Program-made: the position numbers and the translations under genes
NCBI RefSeq assembly: GCF_963974515.1
Contig: NZ_CAXBDD010000003.1
Coordinates: 62,001-126,000 of the forward strand
Length of the DNA stretch: 64,000 nt
Source: Sunxiuqinia sp963974515
GTDB lineage: Bacteria; Bacteroidota; Bacteroidia; Bacteroidales; Prolixibacteraceae
Reading direction: 5' to 3'
In this document: one piece after another, positions 8,822 to 16,514 of the stretch
Numbering within the stretch: the stretch's first letter is position 1
Layout of the letters: the number at the start of each line of letters is the position of its first letter
The notes under the pieces: generated by a model
What the model saw: the letters and a program-made list of their open reading frames with translations, nothing else
Database searches by the model: none
Told to the model about the DNA's origin: nothing

Positions 8822-10426
8822 ATGTCTGAATTTAAGTATCAAAAACCGTTTCCTATCTTAAAAGACACCACTCCTTACCGATTATTAACCAACGACTATG
8901 TATCGATTGTTGAAGCAGATGGCCGGAAAATTTTGAAAGTTGATCCGAAAGGCTTGGAATACCTTGCCAGGGAAGCTTTTGCTGATGTTTCGTTCTACCT
9001 GCGTCCAACGCACCTCGAAAAGTTGAAGCATATTCTGACAGATGACGAAGCATCGGACAATGATCGTTTTGTAGCTCACACGATGTTAATGAACCAGGTT
9101 GTTTCTGCCGAAGGTGAGTTGCCAACCTGCCAGGACACCGGAACCGCTATTGTTGTGGCAAAAAAAGGCGAAGATGTATACACTGGCGCAACCGACGCAG
9201 AACATTTGTCGAAGGGAATTTTTGATACTTACCTGAATCGTAATTTACGCTATTCGCAGGTGGTGCCATTCTCGATGTTCGAAGAAAAGAATACGGGCAA
9301 TAATCTACCTGCACAAATTGATATTTATGCTGAAAAGGGTAACACGTACGAATTCTTATTTGTCACCAAAGGCGGTGGCTCAGGTAATAAAACCTTCTTG
9401 TATCAGCAAACCAAGTCGTTGCTGAATGAAGTAAACCTGGCCAATTTTGTCAAAGAAAAAATCAAAGATTTGGGAACTTCTGCCTGTCCTCCATATCATT
9501 TAGCATTGGTTATTGGAGGAACTTCGGCTGAAGCCACTTTGGCTACGGTGAAAAAGGCTTCGGCTGGTTACTACGACCATTTGCCAACCGAAGGCAATGA
9601 AGGTGGTCAGGCATTTCGCGATTTAGAATGGGAAGAAAAAGTGCAGCAGATTTGCCAGGAAAGTGAGATCGGTGCCCAATTTGGAGGCAAATATTTTGTA
9701 CATGATGTTCGTGTCATCCGTTTGCCGCGTCACGCCGCTTCTTGTCCGGTGGGCCTGGGCGTCAGCTGCAGTGCCGACCGTAACATCAAGGCGAAAATTA
9801 CTGAAGAAGGTATTTTCGTGGAGCAGCTCGAAAAAGATCCGGCCAAATACCTGCCCGAGCAAGCACCGGAATTGGCCCCGGCCGTCGATATCGACCTGGA
9901 TCGCCCGATGGAGGAAGTGTTGGCCGAATTGAGCAAGTATCCGATTAAAACTCGCCTGAACCTGAAAGGAACGCTAATTGTTGCCCGCGATATGGCTCAT
10001 GCCCGCTTGAAACAAATGATTGATGAAGGGCAGGAGATGCCGGATTATTTAAAGAAGCATCCGGTGTACTATGCCGGACCTGCGAAAACACCTGTAGGTA
10101 TGGCTTCCGGAAGTTTTGGTCCCACAACCGCCGGCCGAATGGATCCGTATGTCGATTTGTTTCAGAGTCTTGGGGGCTCTATGATTATGCTGGCCAAAGG
10201 TAACCGCTCGCAACAAGTAACCGATGCCTGTCAAAAGTATGGAGGTTTTTACCTGGGATCGATCGGTGGCCCGGCAGCAATTCTTGCAAAAAGCAACATT
10301 AAATCGGTTGAAGTTGTAGATTTTGAGGAACTGGGAATGGAGGCTATCCGAAAGATACGTGTGGAGAATTTTCCCGCATTCATCATTGTTGATGATAAAG
10401 GAAATGATTTTTTCAAACAGATTTAA
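8822..10426 (+). CDS. Class I (4Fe-4S) fumarate hydratase
   Basis: This enzyme interconverts fumarate and malate in the TCA cycle or reductive branch and contains an oxygen-sensitive 4Fe-4S cluster. The 534-residue length is typical of the FumA/FumB type. The three expected cluster cysteines are present: Cys103 (PTCQDTGTA), Cys222 (TSACPPYH) and Cys316 (GVSCSADR). The C-terminal fumarase beta domain is intact (GPAKTPVGMASGSFGPTTAGRM, about 420-441). A promoter-like box precedes it and a hairpin terminator follows, so it is probably monocistronic. Use of a cluster enzyme rather than FumC suits a micro-oxic or anaerobic lifestyle and agrees with the NifJ gene at the window end. Confidence 0.96.
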   Translation: MSEFKYQKPFPILKDTTPYRLLTNDYVSIVEADGRKILKVDPKGLEYLAREAFADVSFYLRPTHLEKLKHILTDDEASDNDRFVAHTMLMNQVVSAEGELPTCQDTGTAIVVAKKGEDVYTGATDAEHLSKGIFDTYLNRNLRYSQVVPFSMFEEKNTGNNLPAQIDIYAEKGNTYEFLFVTKGGGSGNKTFLYQQTKSLLNEVNLANFVKEKIKDLGTSACPPYHLALVIGGTSAEATLATVKKASAGYYDHLPTEGNEGGQAFRDLEWEEKVQQICQESEIGAQFGGKYFVHDVRVIRLPRHAASCPVGLGVSCSADRNIKAKITEEGIFVEQLEKDPAKYLPEQAPELAPAVDIDLDRPMEEVLAELSKYPIKTRLNLKGTLIVARDMAHARLKQMIDEGQEMPDYLKKHPVYYAGPAKTPVGMASGSFGPTTAGRMDPYVDLFQSLGGSMIMLAKGNRSQQVTDACQKYGGFYLGSIGGPAAILAKSNIKSVEVVDFEELGMEAIRKIRVENFPAFIIVDDKGNDFFKQI

Positions 10427-10467
10427 GTCGGTCAAATTTGATCTTTCTAATAGGAGAAGATTTTATG

Positions 10468-10505
10468 AAAGGGCATTCCAAAGTGCTGGAACGCCCTTTA
10501 TTTTT
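10468..10505 (+). terminator. Intrinsic terminator after fumarase
   Basis: Arms AAAGGGCATTCC and GGAACGCCCTTT pair with one mismatch around an 8-nt loop and run into TTTATTTTT. It lies 40 bases after the fumarase stop. Confidence 0.8.
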
Positions 10506-10649
10506 GGCCTTATCAAATAGAAACACTCACCTGCACGAATTCCGGAAAAGCAAATTCGGCAGGCTGTTTGAAGAGCAAGAACAACTTGAGTCAACGTTGG
10601 TGGTATAACATTTGTATTTGCAATAACTCGTATAAAAACATTGAGAATT

Positions 10650-11537
10650 ATGAGATATACAACAATTGGTTTAATCGTGATAATAGCCATGCTTGTGGCA
10701 GGATGTGGTGCCCCAAAAGTAACAACATCATACCAGAATCTTGCGGAACAGGCCGTAGCCGAAGGAAATTTCGAAGCGGCAACCGCAAATTGGCGATTGT
10801 TCTTTGAGCAGCAATTGCTTGAAGAAAATGAAATTGCTCCGGAGCATTATGCCCAGGCCGGTAAAATGGCTTTTCGCGCCAACCAAGCCGATTTGGCGCT
10901 GGATTGGTTTCAACAGGCTGAATATGGAAATTATGCTGATGCCGGCATGTACCTCGATTTGGCCAACATTTACAAGGAGAAAGGAGATCTGCAAAAAGAG
11001 CTGGAAGCCCTGGAATTTTACCATCGCAATTATCAGGACAAAACGGACTTGGAAGGGGTCAATAGCCGTTTATTTCAGATCTATGCCCAAATTAAGGACG
11101 AGAAAAAAGCCTTGGAGCTTTGGCCTCAGATGCGGCAGGAAGATCGTCAGGAAGAAGAAAATCTTGCCAACTATTTCGCTATTCAGCGACGGCTCGATAA
11201 TGAATCAGTGAGTGATTCAATTGCGGAAGCACTTGTGGAGATTAATCCAAAAAATATCCCAGCCTTGGAATGGTTGGGGATAAAATATTATAACCAAGCC
11301 GAAGAACGCTATCAACGCGAAATGAAAAAGTACGAAGCAAACAGAACACGGGTTCAGCACATTAAGCTGACTCAGGAGCTGAAAACTGTGACTGCCGATT
11401 TTCGAAAGGCATTGGAGTATTTTAAACCCTTATGGGAAATTGATCAAAACCCTCGATATGCAGCTTATTTGGTCAATATTTACAACCGCTTTGAAGATCC
11501 GGACACAGCCAACTATTATCGCAAATATCTGGAGTAA
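10650..11537 (+). CDS. TPR-like repeat lipoprotein of unknown role
   Basis: The protein has 295 residues from the ATG at 10650; an upstream in-frame TTG at 10641 adds three residues and is less likely. The signal peptide ends in a lipobox (LVAGC), so the protein should be lipid-anchored. The remainder is helical with repeated motifs resembling tetratricopeptide units: AVAEGNFEAATANWRLFF, AFRANQADLALDWFQQA and ANIYKEKGDLQKELEAL. TPR lipoproteins usually scaffold envelope complexes. The DUF5606 gene follows by about 100 bases on the same strand and may be cotranscribed. No specific partner can be named. Confidence 0.8.
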   Translation: MRYTTIGLIVIIAMLVAGCGAPKVTTSYQNLAEQAVAEGNFEAATANWRLFFEQQLLEENEIAPEHYAQAGKMAFRANQADLALDWFQQAEYGNYADAGMYLDLANIYKEKGDLQKELEALEFYHRNYQDKTDLEGVNSRLFQIYAQIKDEKKALELWPQMRQEDRQEEENLANYFAIQRRLDNESVSDSIAEALVEINPKNIPALEWLGIKYYNQAEERYQREMKKYEANRTRVQHIKLTQELKTVTADFRKALEYFKPLWEIDQNPRYAAYLVNIYNRFEDPDTANYYRKYLE

Positions 11538-11638
11538 GCCAGTAGCCAATAAGGCCAAATCGGAAATAAATCTGTTAATGTTGTTTAGGACGAATCAGCT
11601 GAAAATAGTATCTTCGCCGGGATAAAAAATTAGAATTT

Positions 11639-12064
11639 ATGTTGAAAGGAATTATGTCGATATCAGGCCAGCCAGGGTTATTTAAGCTGGTAGCCGAAGC
11701 AAAGAATAGTATCATTGTTGAGTCGCTTGTTACCGGAAAGAGAATGCCGGCTTACTCCACTTCAAAAATCAGTGCATTGGAAGATATTGCAATCTTTACC
11801 ACAACTAGCGAAGTGCCATTGAAAGAGGTTCTTAAATCCATTTCAGAAAAAGAGAACGGAGGCCAGGCAACAATAAAAGGTTCTGGCAATGAGCTGAAAA
11901 CCTATTTTGAAGAAGTCTTGCCGGAATACGACAAGGATCGTGTGTACGTTTCAGATATGAAAAAAGTAATTCAGTGGTATAACTTACTGCAAAGCAAAGA
12001 ACTTCTGAATTTTGACGAAGAATCGGAAACTGATGGTAACATGGAATCAGAGTCCGAGGCTTAA
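11639..12064 (+). CDS. DUF5606 domain protein
   Basis: This 141-residue cytosolic protein begins MLKGIMSISGQPGLFKLVAE and shows the conserved N-terminal beta-barrel-like part of DUF5606, a family I know only from Bacteroidota. A helical segment follows (FEEVLPEYDKDRVYVSDMKK) and an acidic, low-complexity tail (EESETDGNMESESEA). The function is unknown. A near match to the -7 consensus (TATCTTCG, 11609-11616) precedes it and a strong terminator follows at once, so it can be expressed on its own. Confidence 0.85.
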   Translation: MLKGIMSISGQPGLFKLVAEAKNSIIVESLVTGKRMPAYSTSKISALEDIAIFTTTSEVPLKEVLKSISEKENGGQATIKGSGNELKTYFEEVLPEYDKDRVYVSDMKKVIQWYNLLQSKELLNFDEESETDGNMESESEA

Positions 12065-12090
12065 GGTTTTTATTGACGTTCGAAATATGG

Positions 12091-12133
12091 AAGTAGCAAA
12101 TCATGCTTTGAAGCAGATTTGCTACTTTTTTTT
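12091..12133 (+). terminator. Intrinsic terminator after the DUF5606 gene
   Basis: Perfect 12-bp stem (AAGTAGCAAATC with GATTTGCTACTT) with a 12-nt loop, followed by eight T residues. The U-tract abuts the next gene, so the fructosamine kinase most likely starts at the ATG at 12155, not at the upstream TTG (12119) or ATG (12137) that lie inside or against the hairpin. Confidence 0.9.
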
Positions 12134-12154
12134 ATTATGCTGAAATTTGATGTT

Positions 12155-13036
12155 ATGGAACAACAAATTATCAGCGAGATCATCAAAAAATACGAATCCG
12201 AATTTTCGGAAAAGTTGGTCATTAATAATAAGCAATCGGTTGGAGGCGGTTGTATCAGCCACAGTCTGAAACTGGAGACCAACCACGGCGTTTTCTTTTT
12301 GAAATGGAACACCAATACTCCCGATGATTTGTTTGTGCGCGAAGCCGAATCACTCAACGAATTAGGGACAGGTAACCAGTCAGGTTTGCGGATCCCCAAA
12401 GCAATCCTCGCCAATCAAGCGTCAGACCTGCCCGGCTATCTGTTGCTCGAATTCCTCTCCTCGGGCCATACGGCTGCCGAAGATGAAAAACTTGGAATTG
12501 GACTGGCACGCCTCCATCGAAAAACAAACGATGCTTTCGGCTTTCATCACAACAACTATTGCGGATCGACAGAACAAGACAACCGTTGGAATCCGGATTG
12601 GATTGATTTTTTCGGACAACAACGAATTTGCTTTCTGGTTGAGAAAATAAGCCAGACCCGATCACTTACATCAACCGAAAGAGAAACTTACAGCAAGCTG
12701 GTTGACCGTTTGCCTAATCTGATTCCTTCAAATCCGGAGGCCTCGCTGATTCATGGCGACCTTTGGTCCGGAAATTATCTGTACACTACGCAAGGGCCGG
12801 CCCTGATTGATCCGGCAAGTTATTATGCCGATCGGGAAATGGAGCTTTCAATGATGACCATGTTTGGCGGATTTTCGCCAACAACCTGGCGCGCCTACCA
12901 AAATGAGTTTCCATTGCAAGCTGGATGGGAAGAACGCATTCAGCTTTACCAGATTTACCATGTGCTGAATCACTATTTCCTGTTTGGCGGATCCTACGGA
13001 AGTCAAGCCCTTAGCATGGCCCAACGGTATTTATAA
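12155..13036 (+). CDS. Fructosamine kinase family protein
   Basis: Family members phosphorylate protein-bound or free fructosamines (or ribulosamines) at O-3/O-4, which leads to deglycation. From the ATG at 12155 the protein has 293 residues. The protein-kinase-like fold is clear: an N-lobe with VGGGCISHSL and a GVFFLKW lysine strand, the catalytic loop HGDLWSGNYLY near residue 201, then DPASYYADREMELSMM with the metal-binding Asp near 219, and the LFGGF-like MFGGFSP. The segment EFLSSG before the helical lobe is also typical. It appears alone, after the DUF5606 terminator. The true substrate is untested. Confidence 0.92.
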   Translation: MEQQIISEIIKKYESEFSEKLVINNKQSVGGGCISHSLKLETNHGVFFLKWNTNTPDDLFVREAESLNELGTGNQSGLRIPKAILANQASDLPGYLLLEFLSSGHTAAEDEKLGIGLARLHRKTNDAFGFHHNNYCGSTEQDNRWNPDWIDFFGQQRICFLVEKISQTRSLTSTERETYSKLVDRLPNLIPSNPEASLIHGDLWSGNYLYTTQGPALIDPASYYADREMELSMMTMFGGFSPTTWRAYQNEFPLQAGWEERIQLYQIYHVLNHYFLFGGSYGSQALSMAQRYL

Positions 13037-13284
13037 ATCGGGAAAATCCGACAACACCAATAGCTTCGCAAGTTCTTGCGGATGATTCACAAGCTCCTAC
13101 AAACGCTTCCCAAACTCATATGGATGAGTTCCAAGGCGGTCAAATGAAGGATAATGCTTTTCGGCTAAGGCACCAGCGGCGTCCGATGCACGCCGGAATC
13201 AATTGCTTACGAATAAATTCCAGGGTCTAATTTCCAAATTCCATCCTACATCCAGCAAATCACCAATTATCCAATCACCAACAT

Positions 13285-13935
13285 TCAAATCTCCACCAAC
13301 TGGTTTTTTATGGCGTACATCACCAGTTGTGCGGTATTTTTGCTTTCGCTTTTTTCCAGAATATTGGAGCGGTGTTTATCTACCGTTCGTTTCGAAATGT
13401 AGAGTTGATCAGCAATCTCCTGGTTCGAAAAACCCTGGCATATCAAGATCAAAATTTCCGTTTCGCGTTCCGAAAGTACGTTTTGTTTTTCGTGGTGTTG
13501 TGATTTGGAGCGAAGGCTGTTGACAAGGTTTTTCAGTAGTTCGGACGAAAAATAGGTACCACCTTCCAGTACAGTTTGCAAAGCTGCTTTCACTTCGTTG
13601 ATATCGGAGTTTTTCAGCAAAAACCCCTTTACGCCGGCATCAACCATCTTGTAGTAATAATCTTCTTCGCCATACATCGACAGCGTAATGATTTTCAGAT
13701 CAGGCAATTTTTCGAGCGCCAACCGGGCTGCATCAATTCCATCCATCACCGGCATGTCGATGTCGAGCAAAACCAAATCAGGAACGTGCGATTCGAGCAA
13801 ATCGATAAACTCCCGGCCGTTTGCTGCTTCAGCAGTCACTTTGTATTCATTCAAATTATTCAACAATATTCGCAAGCCGTTGCGAAATAAAGTATGGTCG
13901 TCGACCAACATGATTCTATACGGTGCTTTACTCAT
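13285..13935 (-). CDS. NarL/LuxR-family response regulator
   Basis: The 216-residue regulator has a receiver domain (about 5-122; DD at 12-13, phospho-acceptor Asp58 in LLDIDMPVMDG, conserved Lys near 107) and a C-terminal LuxR helix-turn-helix (about 150-210; LSERETEILILICQGFSNQE and QLYISKRTVDKHRSNI). Its start codon lies inside the end of the upstream kinase gene (8-base overlap, 13928-13935), so the pair is translationally coupled and almost certainly cognate. Confidence 0.96.
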   Translation of the reverse strand: MSKAPYRIMLVDDHTLFRNGLRILLNNLNEYKVTAEAANGREFIDLLESHVPDLVLLDIDMPVMDGIDAARLALEKLPDLKIITLSMYGEEDYYYKMVDAGVKGFLLKNSDINEVKAALQTVLEGGTYFSSELLKNLVNSLRSKSQHHEKQNVLSERETEILILICQGFSNQEIADQLYISKRTVDKHRSNILEKSESKNTAQLVMYAIKNQLVEI

Positions 13936-14887
13936 CGGTTGTTTTTACTTTAATGTAAACCTGTGTTCCCTCCCCGGTTTTGCTTTTAAGCGATATTTCG
14001 CCTTTTAGGGAATTGATACGCGAATAAATATTTGAAAAGCCCATACCGCCCACCAAGGGTTGTTCCTCCAGCTTTTCCATGTCAAAACCGATCCCGTCAT
14101 CCTGATATGATATCAAAAGATCACTGGCTTCCTTTTGCAGTTGAATAGAAATGGTCTTTGCTTGAGCATGTTTGATCGTGTTGTTGATCAGCTCGCAAAC
14201 CACACGATACAAAACCACTTCAATATTATTGCTGAAACGCTCATTTCCCAGATTTGATTCGAGTTCAATGTGGATAGCCCGGGTGGCATTAATTTTATTG
14301 CTGAAGTTGCGCAAAGCTCGCAACAAACCAAAGTTGTTGAGTACATGAGGACTCAGATTATCCGATATTTCTTTCAGCGATTTGATAGCCTCATTGATCA
14401 CCATTTCGGTGTTGTCTACAATTTCTTTCGAAGCCTGATCATGCTCCAGCTGGGCCAGCGAAGAGACCGACATCTTTACGGTTGAGAGCAGTGGCCCAAG
14501 TCCGTCGTGCAGATCTTTGGCAAACCGCTTGCGTTCTTTTTCTTCGGTTTGAATGATGGCATTCAGAAACATCTTCTCCGTAAGGCGACGCGAATCTTCC
14601 ACCCGTTTCATGTATTTAAAAATACGCTGAATCATAAACACGCCAATAGCGAAAGAGAGGGAAATGACCACTCCAAACCAAACGGCCACTTCACCCAGTT
14701 CCTGAGGCTCAAAATTACTGATGTAAGGCAGAAATTCGAGCATTCGGCTGACGGCCATGAAAATAAAGCCAATGGTCAGTAAAATCCATGAAAAATTGTA
14801 CTTCGTCACCCGGGTCAGCTTAATAGCTACGCCAACAGCAAAAATTTGCAGCACAATGGAAATTGCCAATAGAACCTGAAGTACCAT
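13928..14887 (-). CDS. NarX/DesK-type membrane histidine kinase
   Basis: The 319-residue sensor has three predicted membrane helices (about 3-22, 33-52, 66-87), no large external domain, then a HisKA_3 domain with phospho-acceptor His127 in KDLHDGLGPLLS, followed by a HATPase_c domain (NNTIKHAQAKTI, DDGIGFD, GMGFSNI). HisKA_3 kinases signal to LuxR-type regulators, exactly what is encoded directly downstream with an 8-base overlap. The stimulus is unknown, but the compact membrane sensor suggests an intramembrane or redox/lipid cue. A good promoter lies 26 bases upstream. Confidence 0.95.
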   Translation of the reverse strand: MVLQVLLAISIVLQIFAVGVAIKLTRVTKYNFSWILLTIGFIFMAVSRMLEFLPYISNFEPQELGEVAVWFGVVISLSFAIGVFMIQRIFKYMKRVEDSRRLTEKMFLNAIIQTEEKERKRFAKDLHDGLGPLLSTVKMSVSSLAQLEHDQASKEIVDNTEMVINEAIKSLKEISDNLSPHVLNNFGLLRALRNFSNKINATRAIHIELESNLGNERFSNNIEVVLYRVVCELINNTIKHAQAKTISIQLQKEASDLLISYQDDGIGFDMEKLEEQPLVGGMGFSNIYSRINSLKGEISLKSKTGEGTQVYIKVKTTDE

Positions 14888-14912
14888 ATCCGGAGTAATT
14901 AATCGCTTTCTG

Positions 14913-14942
14913 CAAATGTACGATTGCCTGCGGGCTTTTCAA
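14913..14942 (-). promoter_or_regulatory. Bacteroidota promoter for the HisKA_3 kinase operon
   Basis: On the minus strand TTG (14942-14940) is followed after exactly 19 bases by TACATTTG (14920-14913), matching both elements at canonical spacing. The kinase ATG lies about 25 bases downstream. Confidence 0.8.
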
Positions 14943-15148
14943 ACTAAGGAACCACGAGCACTGCTATTTTATCGTTTCCCTCGTAAGTGCGACCTTCTAC
15001 CCGTTTTCATAAGCGAATAAAATGAAGCCAGACAATGCGGGGGTTGGTGCGCCTGACCGAAAATGAATCCTTGAAATACCTCATCGGCTTAAAGAAAAAA
15101 ATTGTATTTTGACCGGTAAATAATTCGCAAATCACTAATTCTGAAATT

Positions 15149-15316
15149 ATGAGCATTCTTCGTATAATTTTTGCTATTATTCTTCCTCCCCTAGGCGTTT
15201 TTCTCACCGTTGGGTTGAAAGGTGCATTTTGGTTGAATATTTTACTCACCCTACTTGGCTTTATTCCGGGAATCGTGCATGCCGTATGGATCATTGCCAA
15301 GCATGATCAGGCGTGA
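15149..15316 (+). CDS. YqaE/Pmp3 family membrane micro-protein
   Basis: An ATG at 15149 opens a 55-residue frame (MSILRIIFAIILPPLGVFL at the start, ending AKHDQA) that is a clear member of the YqaE/Pmp3 family. It has two hydrophobic helices, the PPLGV motif after the first helix, a short Gly/Lys turn (VGLKG), and a second helix with LLTLLGFIPGIVHAVWII. Such proteins sit in the cytoplasmic membrane and are linked to salt, cold or membrane-potential stress in yeast and plants. Their bacterial role is poorly defined. Its TGA overlaps the GTG start of the next gene (GTGA, 15313-15316), indicating translational coupling. Confidence 0.93.
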   Translation: MSILRIIFAIILPPLGVFLTVGLKGAFWLNILLTLLGFIPGIVHAVWIIAKHDQA

Positions 15317-16431
15317 GTGGTTCCCAAATCATATTGTTGTCCTTGGCAGCGCTTTTTGTAGTGGCCACAATTGCTTCTCATTTGAAATGGACGGCTTGGT
15401 GGATTCGGCTAACTGATTTCCCACGTCTGCAGATCACCTCAGCGATGCTGGTAATTTTAATTGTGAGTCTGACTTTTTATCGTTTTGATAACGTGTGGCA
15501 GATATCAATCAGTGGCTTGTTGATTTTAAGCATCGCATATCAATTGGAAAAAATCATTCGCTACACCATCTTTTGGCCGAAGCAGGTCATGGATTATCAC
15601 GGAAATAATGAGTCCCAATCTGTTTCATTGATGGTGAGTAATGTGCTTCAAACCAACCAAAATGCGTTGAAATTACTCAAGCTTATTGAAAAAATGAAGC
15701 CTGATATGTTGCTCACCGTTGAAACAGACGATTGGTGGGAGAAGCATATGTGCCCCATTGAAAAGGACTATATACACACCGTGAAAAAAACCTTGGATAA
15801 TTTGTATGGCATGATTTTATACTCCAAACTGGAGCTGAAAGATGCGAAAATAAATTACCTGATTGAAGAAGATATTCCTTCCATTGAGGCACAGGTTAAG
15901 CTGCGGTCGGGCCAGTTCATTCAAATTTACTGTTTGCATCCCAAACCTCCGTTTCCAACCGAAAGTGATACCTCTACCAATCGCGATGGCGAACTGCTGC
16001 TGATTGGGAAGAAAATTGAAAAGGACCGTAAGCCTGCGATGGTTTTCGGCGATTTTAACGATGTAGCCTGGTCTAAATCTACCCGCTTGTTTCAGAAAGT
16101 TAGCCAGCTGTTGGATCCCCGTGTTGGCAGAGGTTTTTTCAATACTTTCCATGCCAATTACGCGCTGATGCGCTGGCCACTGGATCATATTTTTCATTCG
16201 TCCGATTTTAAGTTGATTCAAATTAAACGCTTGAGGTCAGTTGGGTCCGATCATTTTCCCATGTATGTCAAGCTTCATTTTGAACCAGCTTCAAGTCACT
16301 TGGATGAAGAGCCGCAGGCAGATCGGCAAGAAGACCAGGAAGCTAACGAAAAGATACGGGATGCGAATCCTAGAAAATATCAGCATTTGGCTGATCCCGA
16401 AAATGACATGAGAATTATTCCGAATCCTTGA
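15313..16431 (+). CDS. Membrane-anchored endonuclease/exonuclease/phosphatase (EEP) family protein
   Basis: The 372-residue protein starts with GTG inside the stop of the YqaE gene. Three membrane helices (about 4-21, 41-57, 62-79) precede an EEP domain with all catalytic positions: Asn110 (SNVLQTN), Glu137 (TVETD), His209 (CLHPKPP), GDFND (246-250), DHIFHS (291-296) and SDHFPM (312-317). The family includes nucleases, phosphodiesterases, sphingomyelinases and phosphoinositide phosphatases. The domain probably faces the periplasm, so a lipid or nucleic-acid substrate there is plausible. A polar Glu/Asp/Arg-rich tail (about 328-372) is variable. The substrate is unassigned. Confidence 0.9.
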   Translation: MSGSQIILLSLAALFVVATIASHLKWTAWWIRLTDFPRLQITSAMLVILIVSLTFYRFDNVWQISISGLLILSIAYQLEKIIRYTIFWPKQVMDYHGNNESQSVSLMVSNVLQTNQNALKLLKLIEKMKPDMLLTVETDDWWEKHMCPIEKDYIHTVKKTLDNLYGMILYSKLELKDAKINYLIEEDIPSIEAQVKLRSGQFIQIYCLHPKPPFPTESDTSTNRDGELLLIGKKIEKDRKPAMVFGDFNDVAWSKSTRLFQKVSQLLDPRVGRGFFNTFHANYALMRWPLDHIFHSSDFKLIQIKRLRSVGSDHFPMYVKLHFEPASSHLDEEPQADRQEDQEANEKIRDANPRKYQHLADPENDMRIIPNP

Positions 16432-16457
16432 ATCTTCTCATTAATCGTGTAATTTTG
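16428..16457 (+). promoter_or_regulatory. Bacteroidota promoter before the AddA-like gene
   Basis: TTG (16428-16430), 19 bases, then TAATTTTG (16450-16457). Both elements fit, and the -33 box overlaps the stop region of the preceding gene. The next ATG is at 16515. Confidence 0.8.
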
Positions 16458-16514
16458 TCTCAGCACCGGTTGAAGGCCGGATTCAATTTTCAATCGACCT
16501 CTTAGCATAAACGC

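Noticed and set aside
13037..13284. Possible repeat shared with 19838-19874 (GGCACC and GCAAGTTCTTGC strings)
   Set aside because: Shared strings are short and in different order, so common origin is not established.
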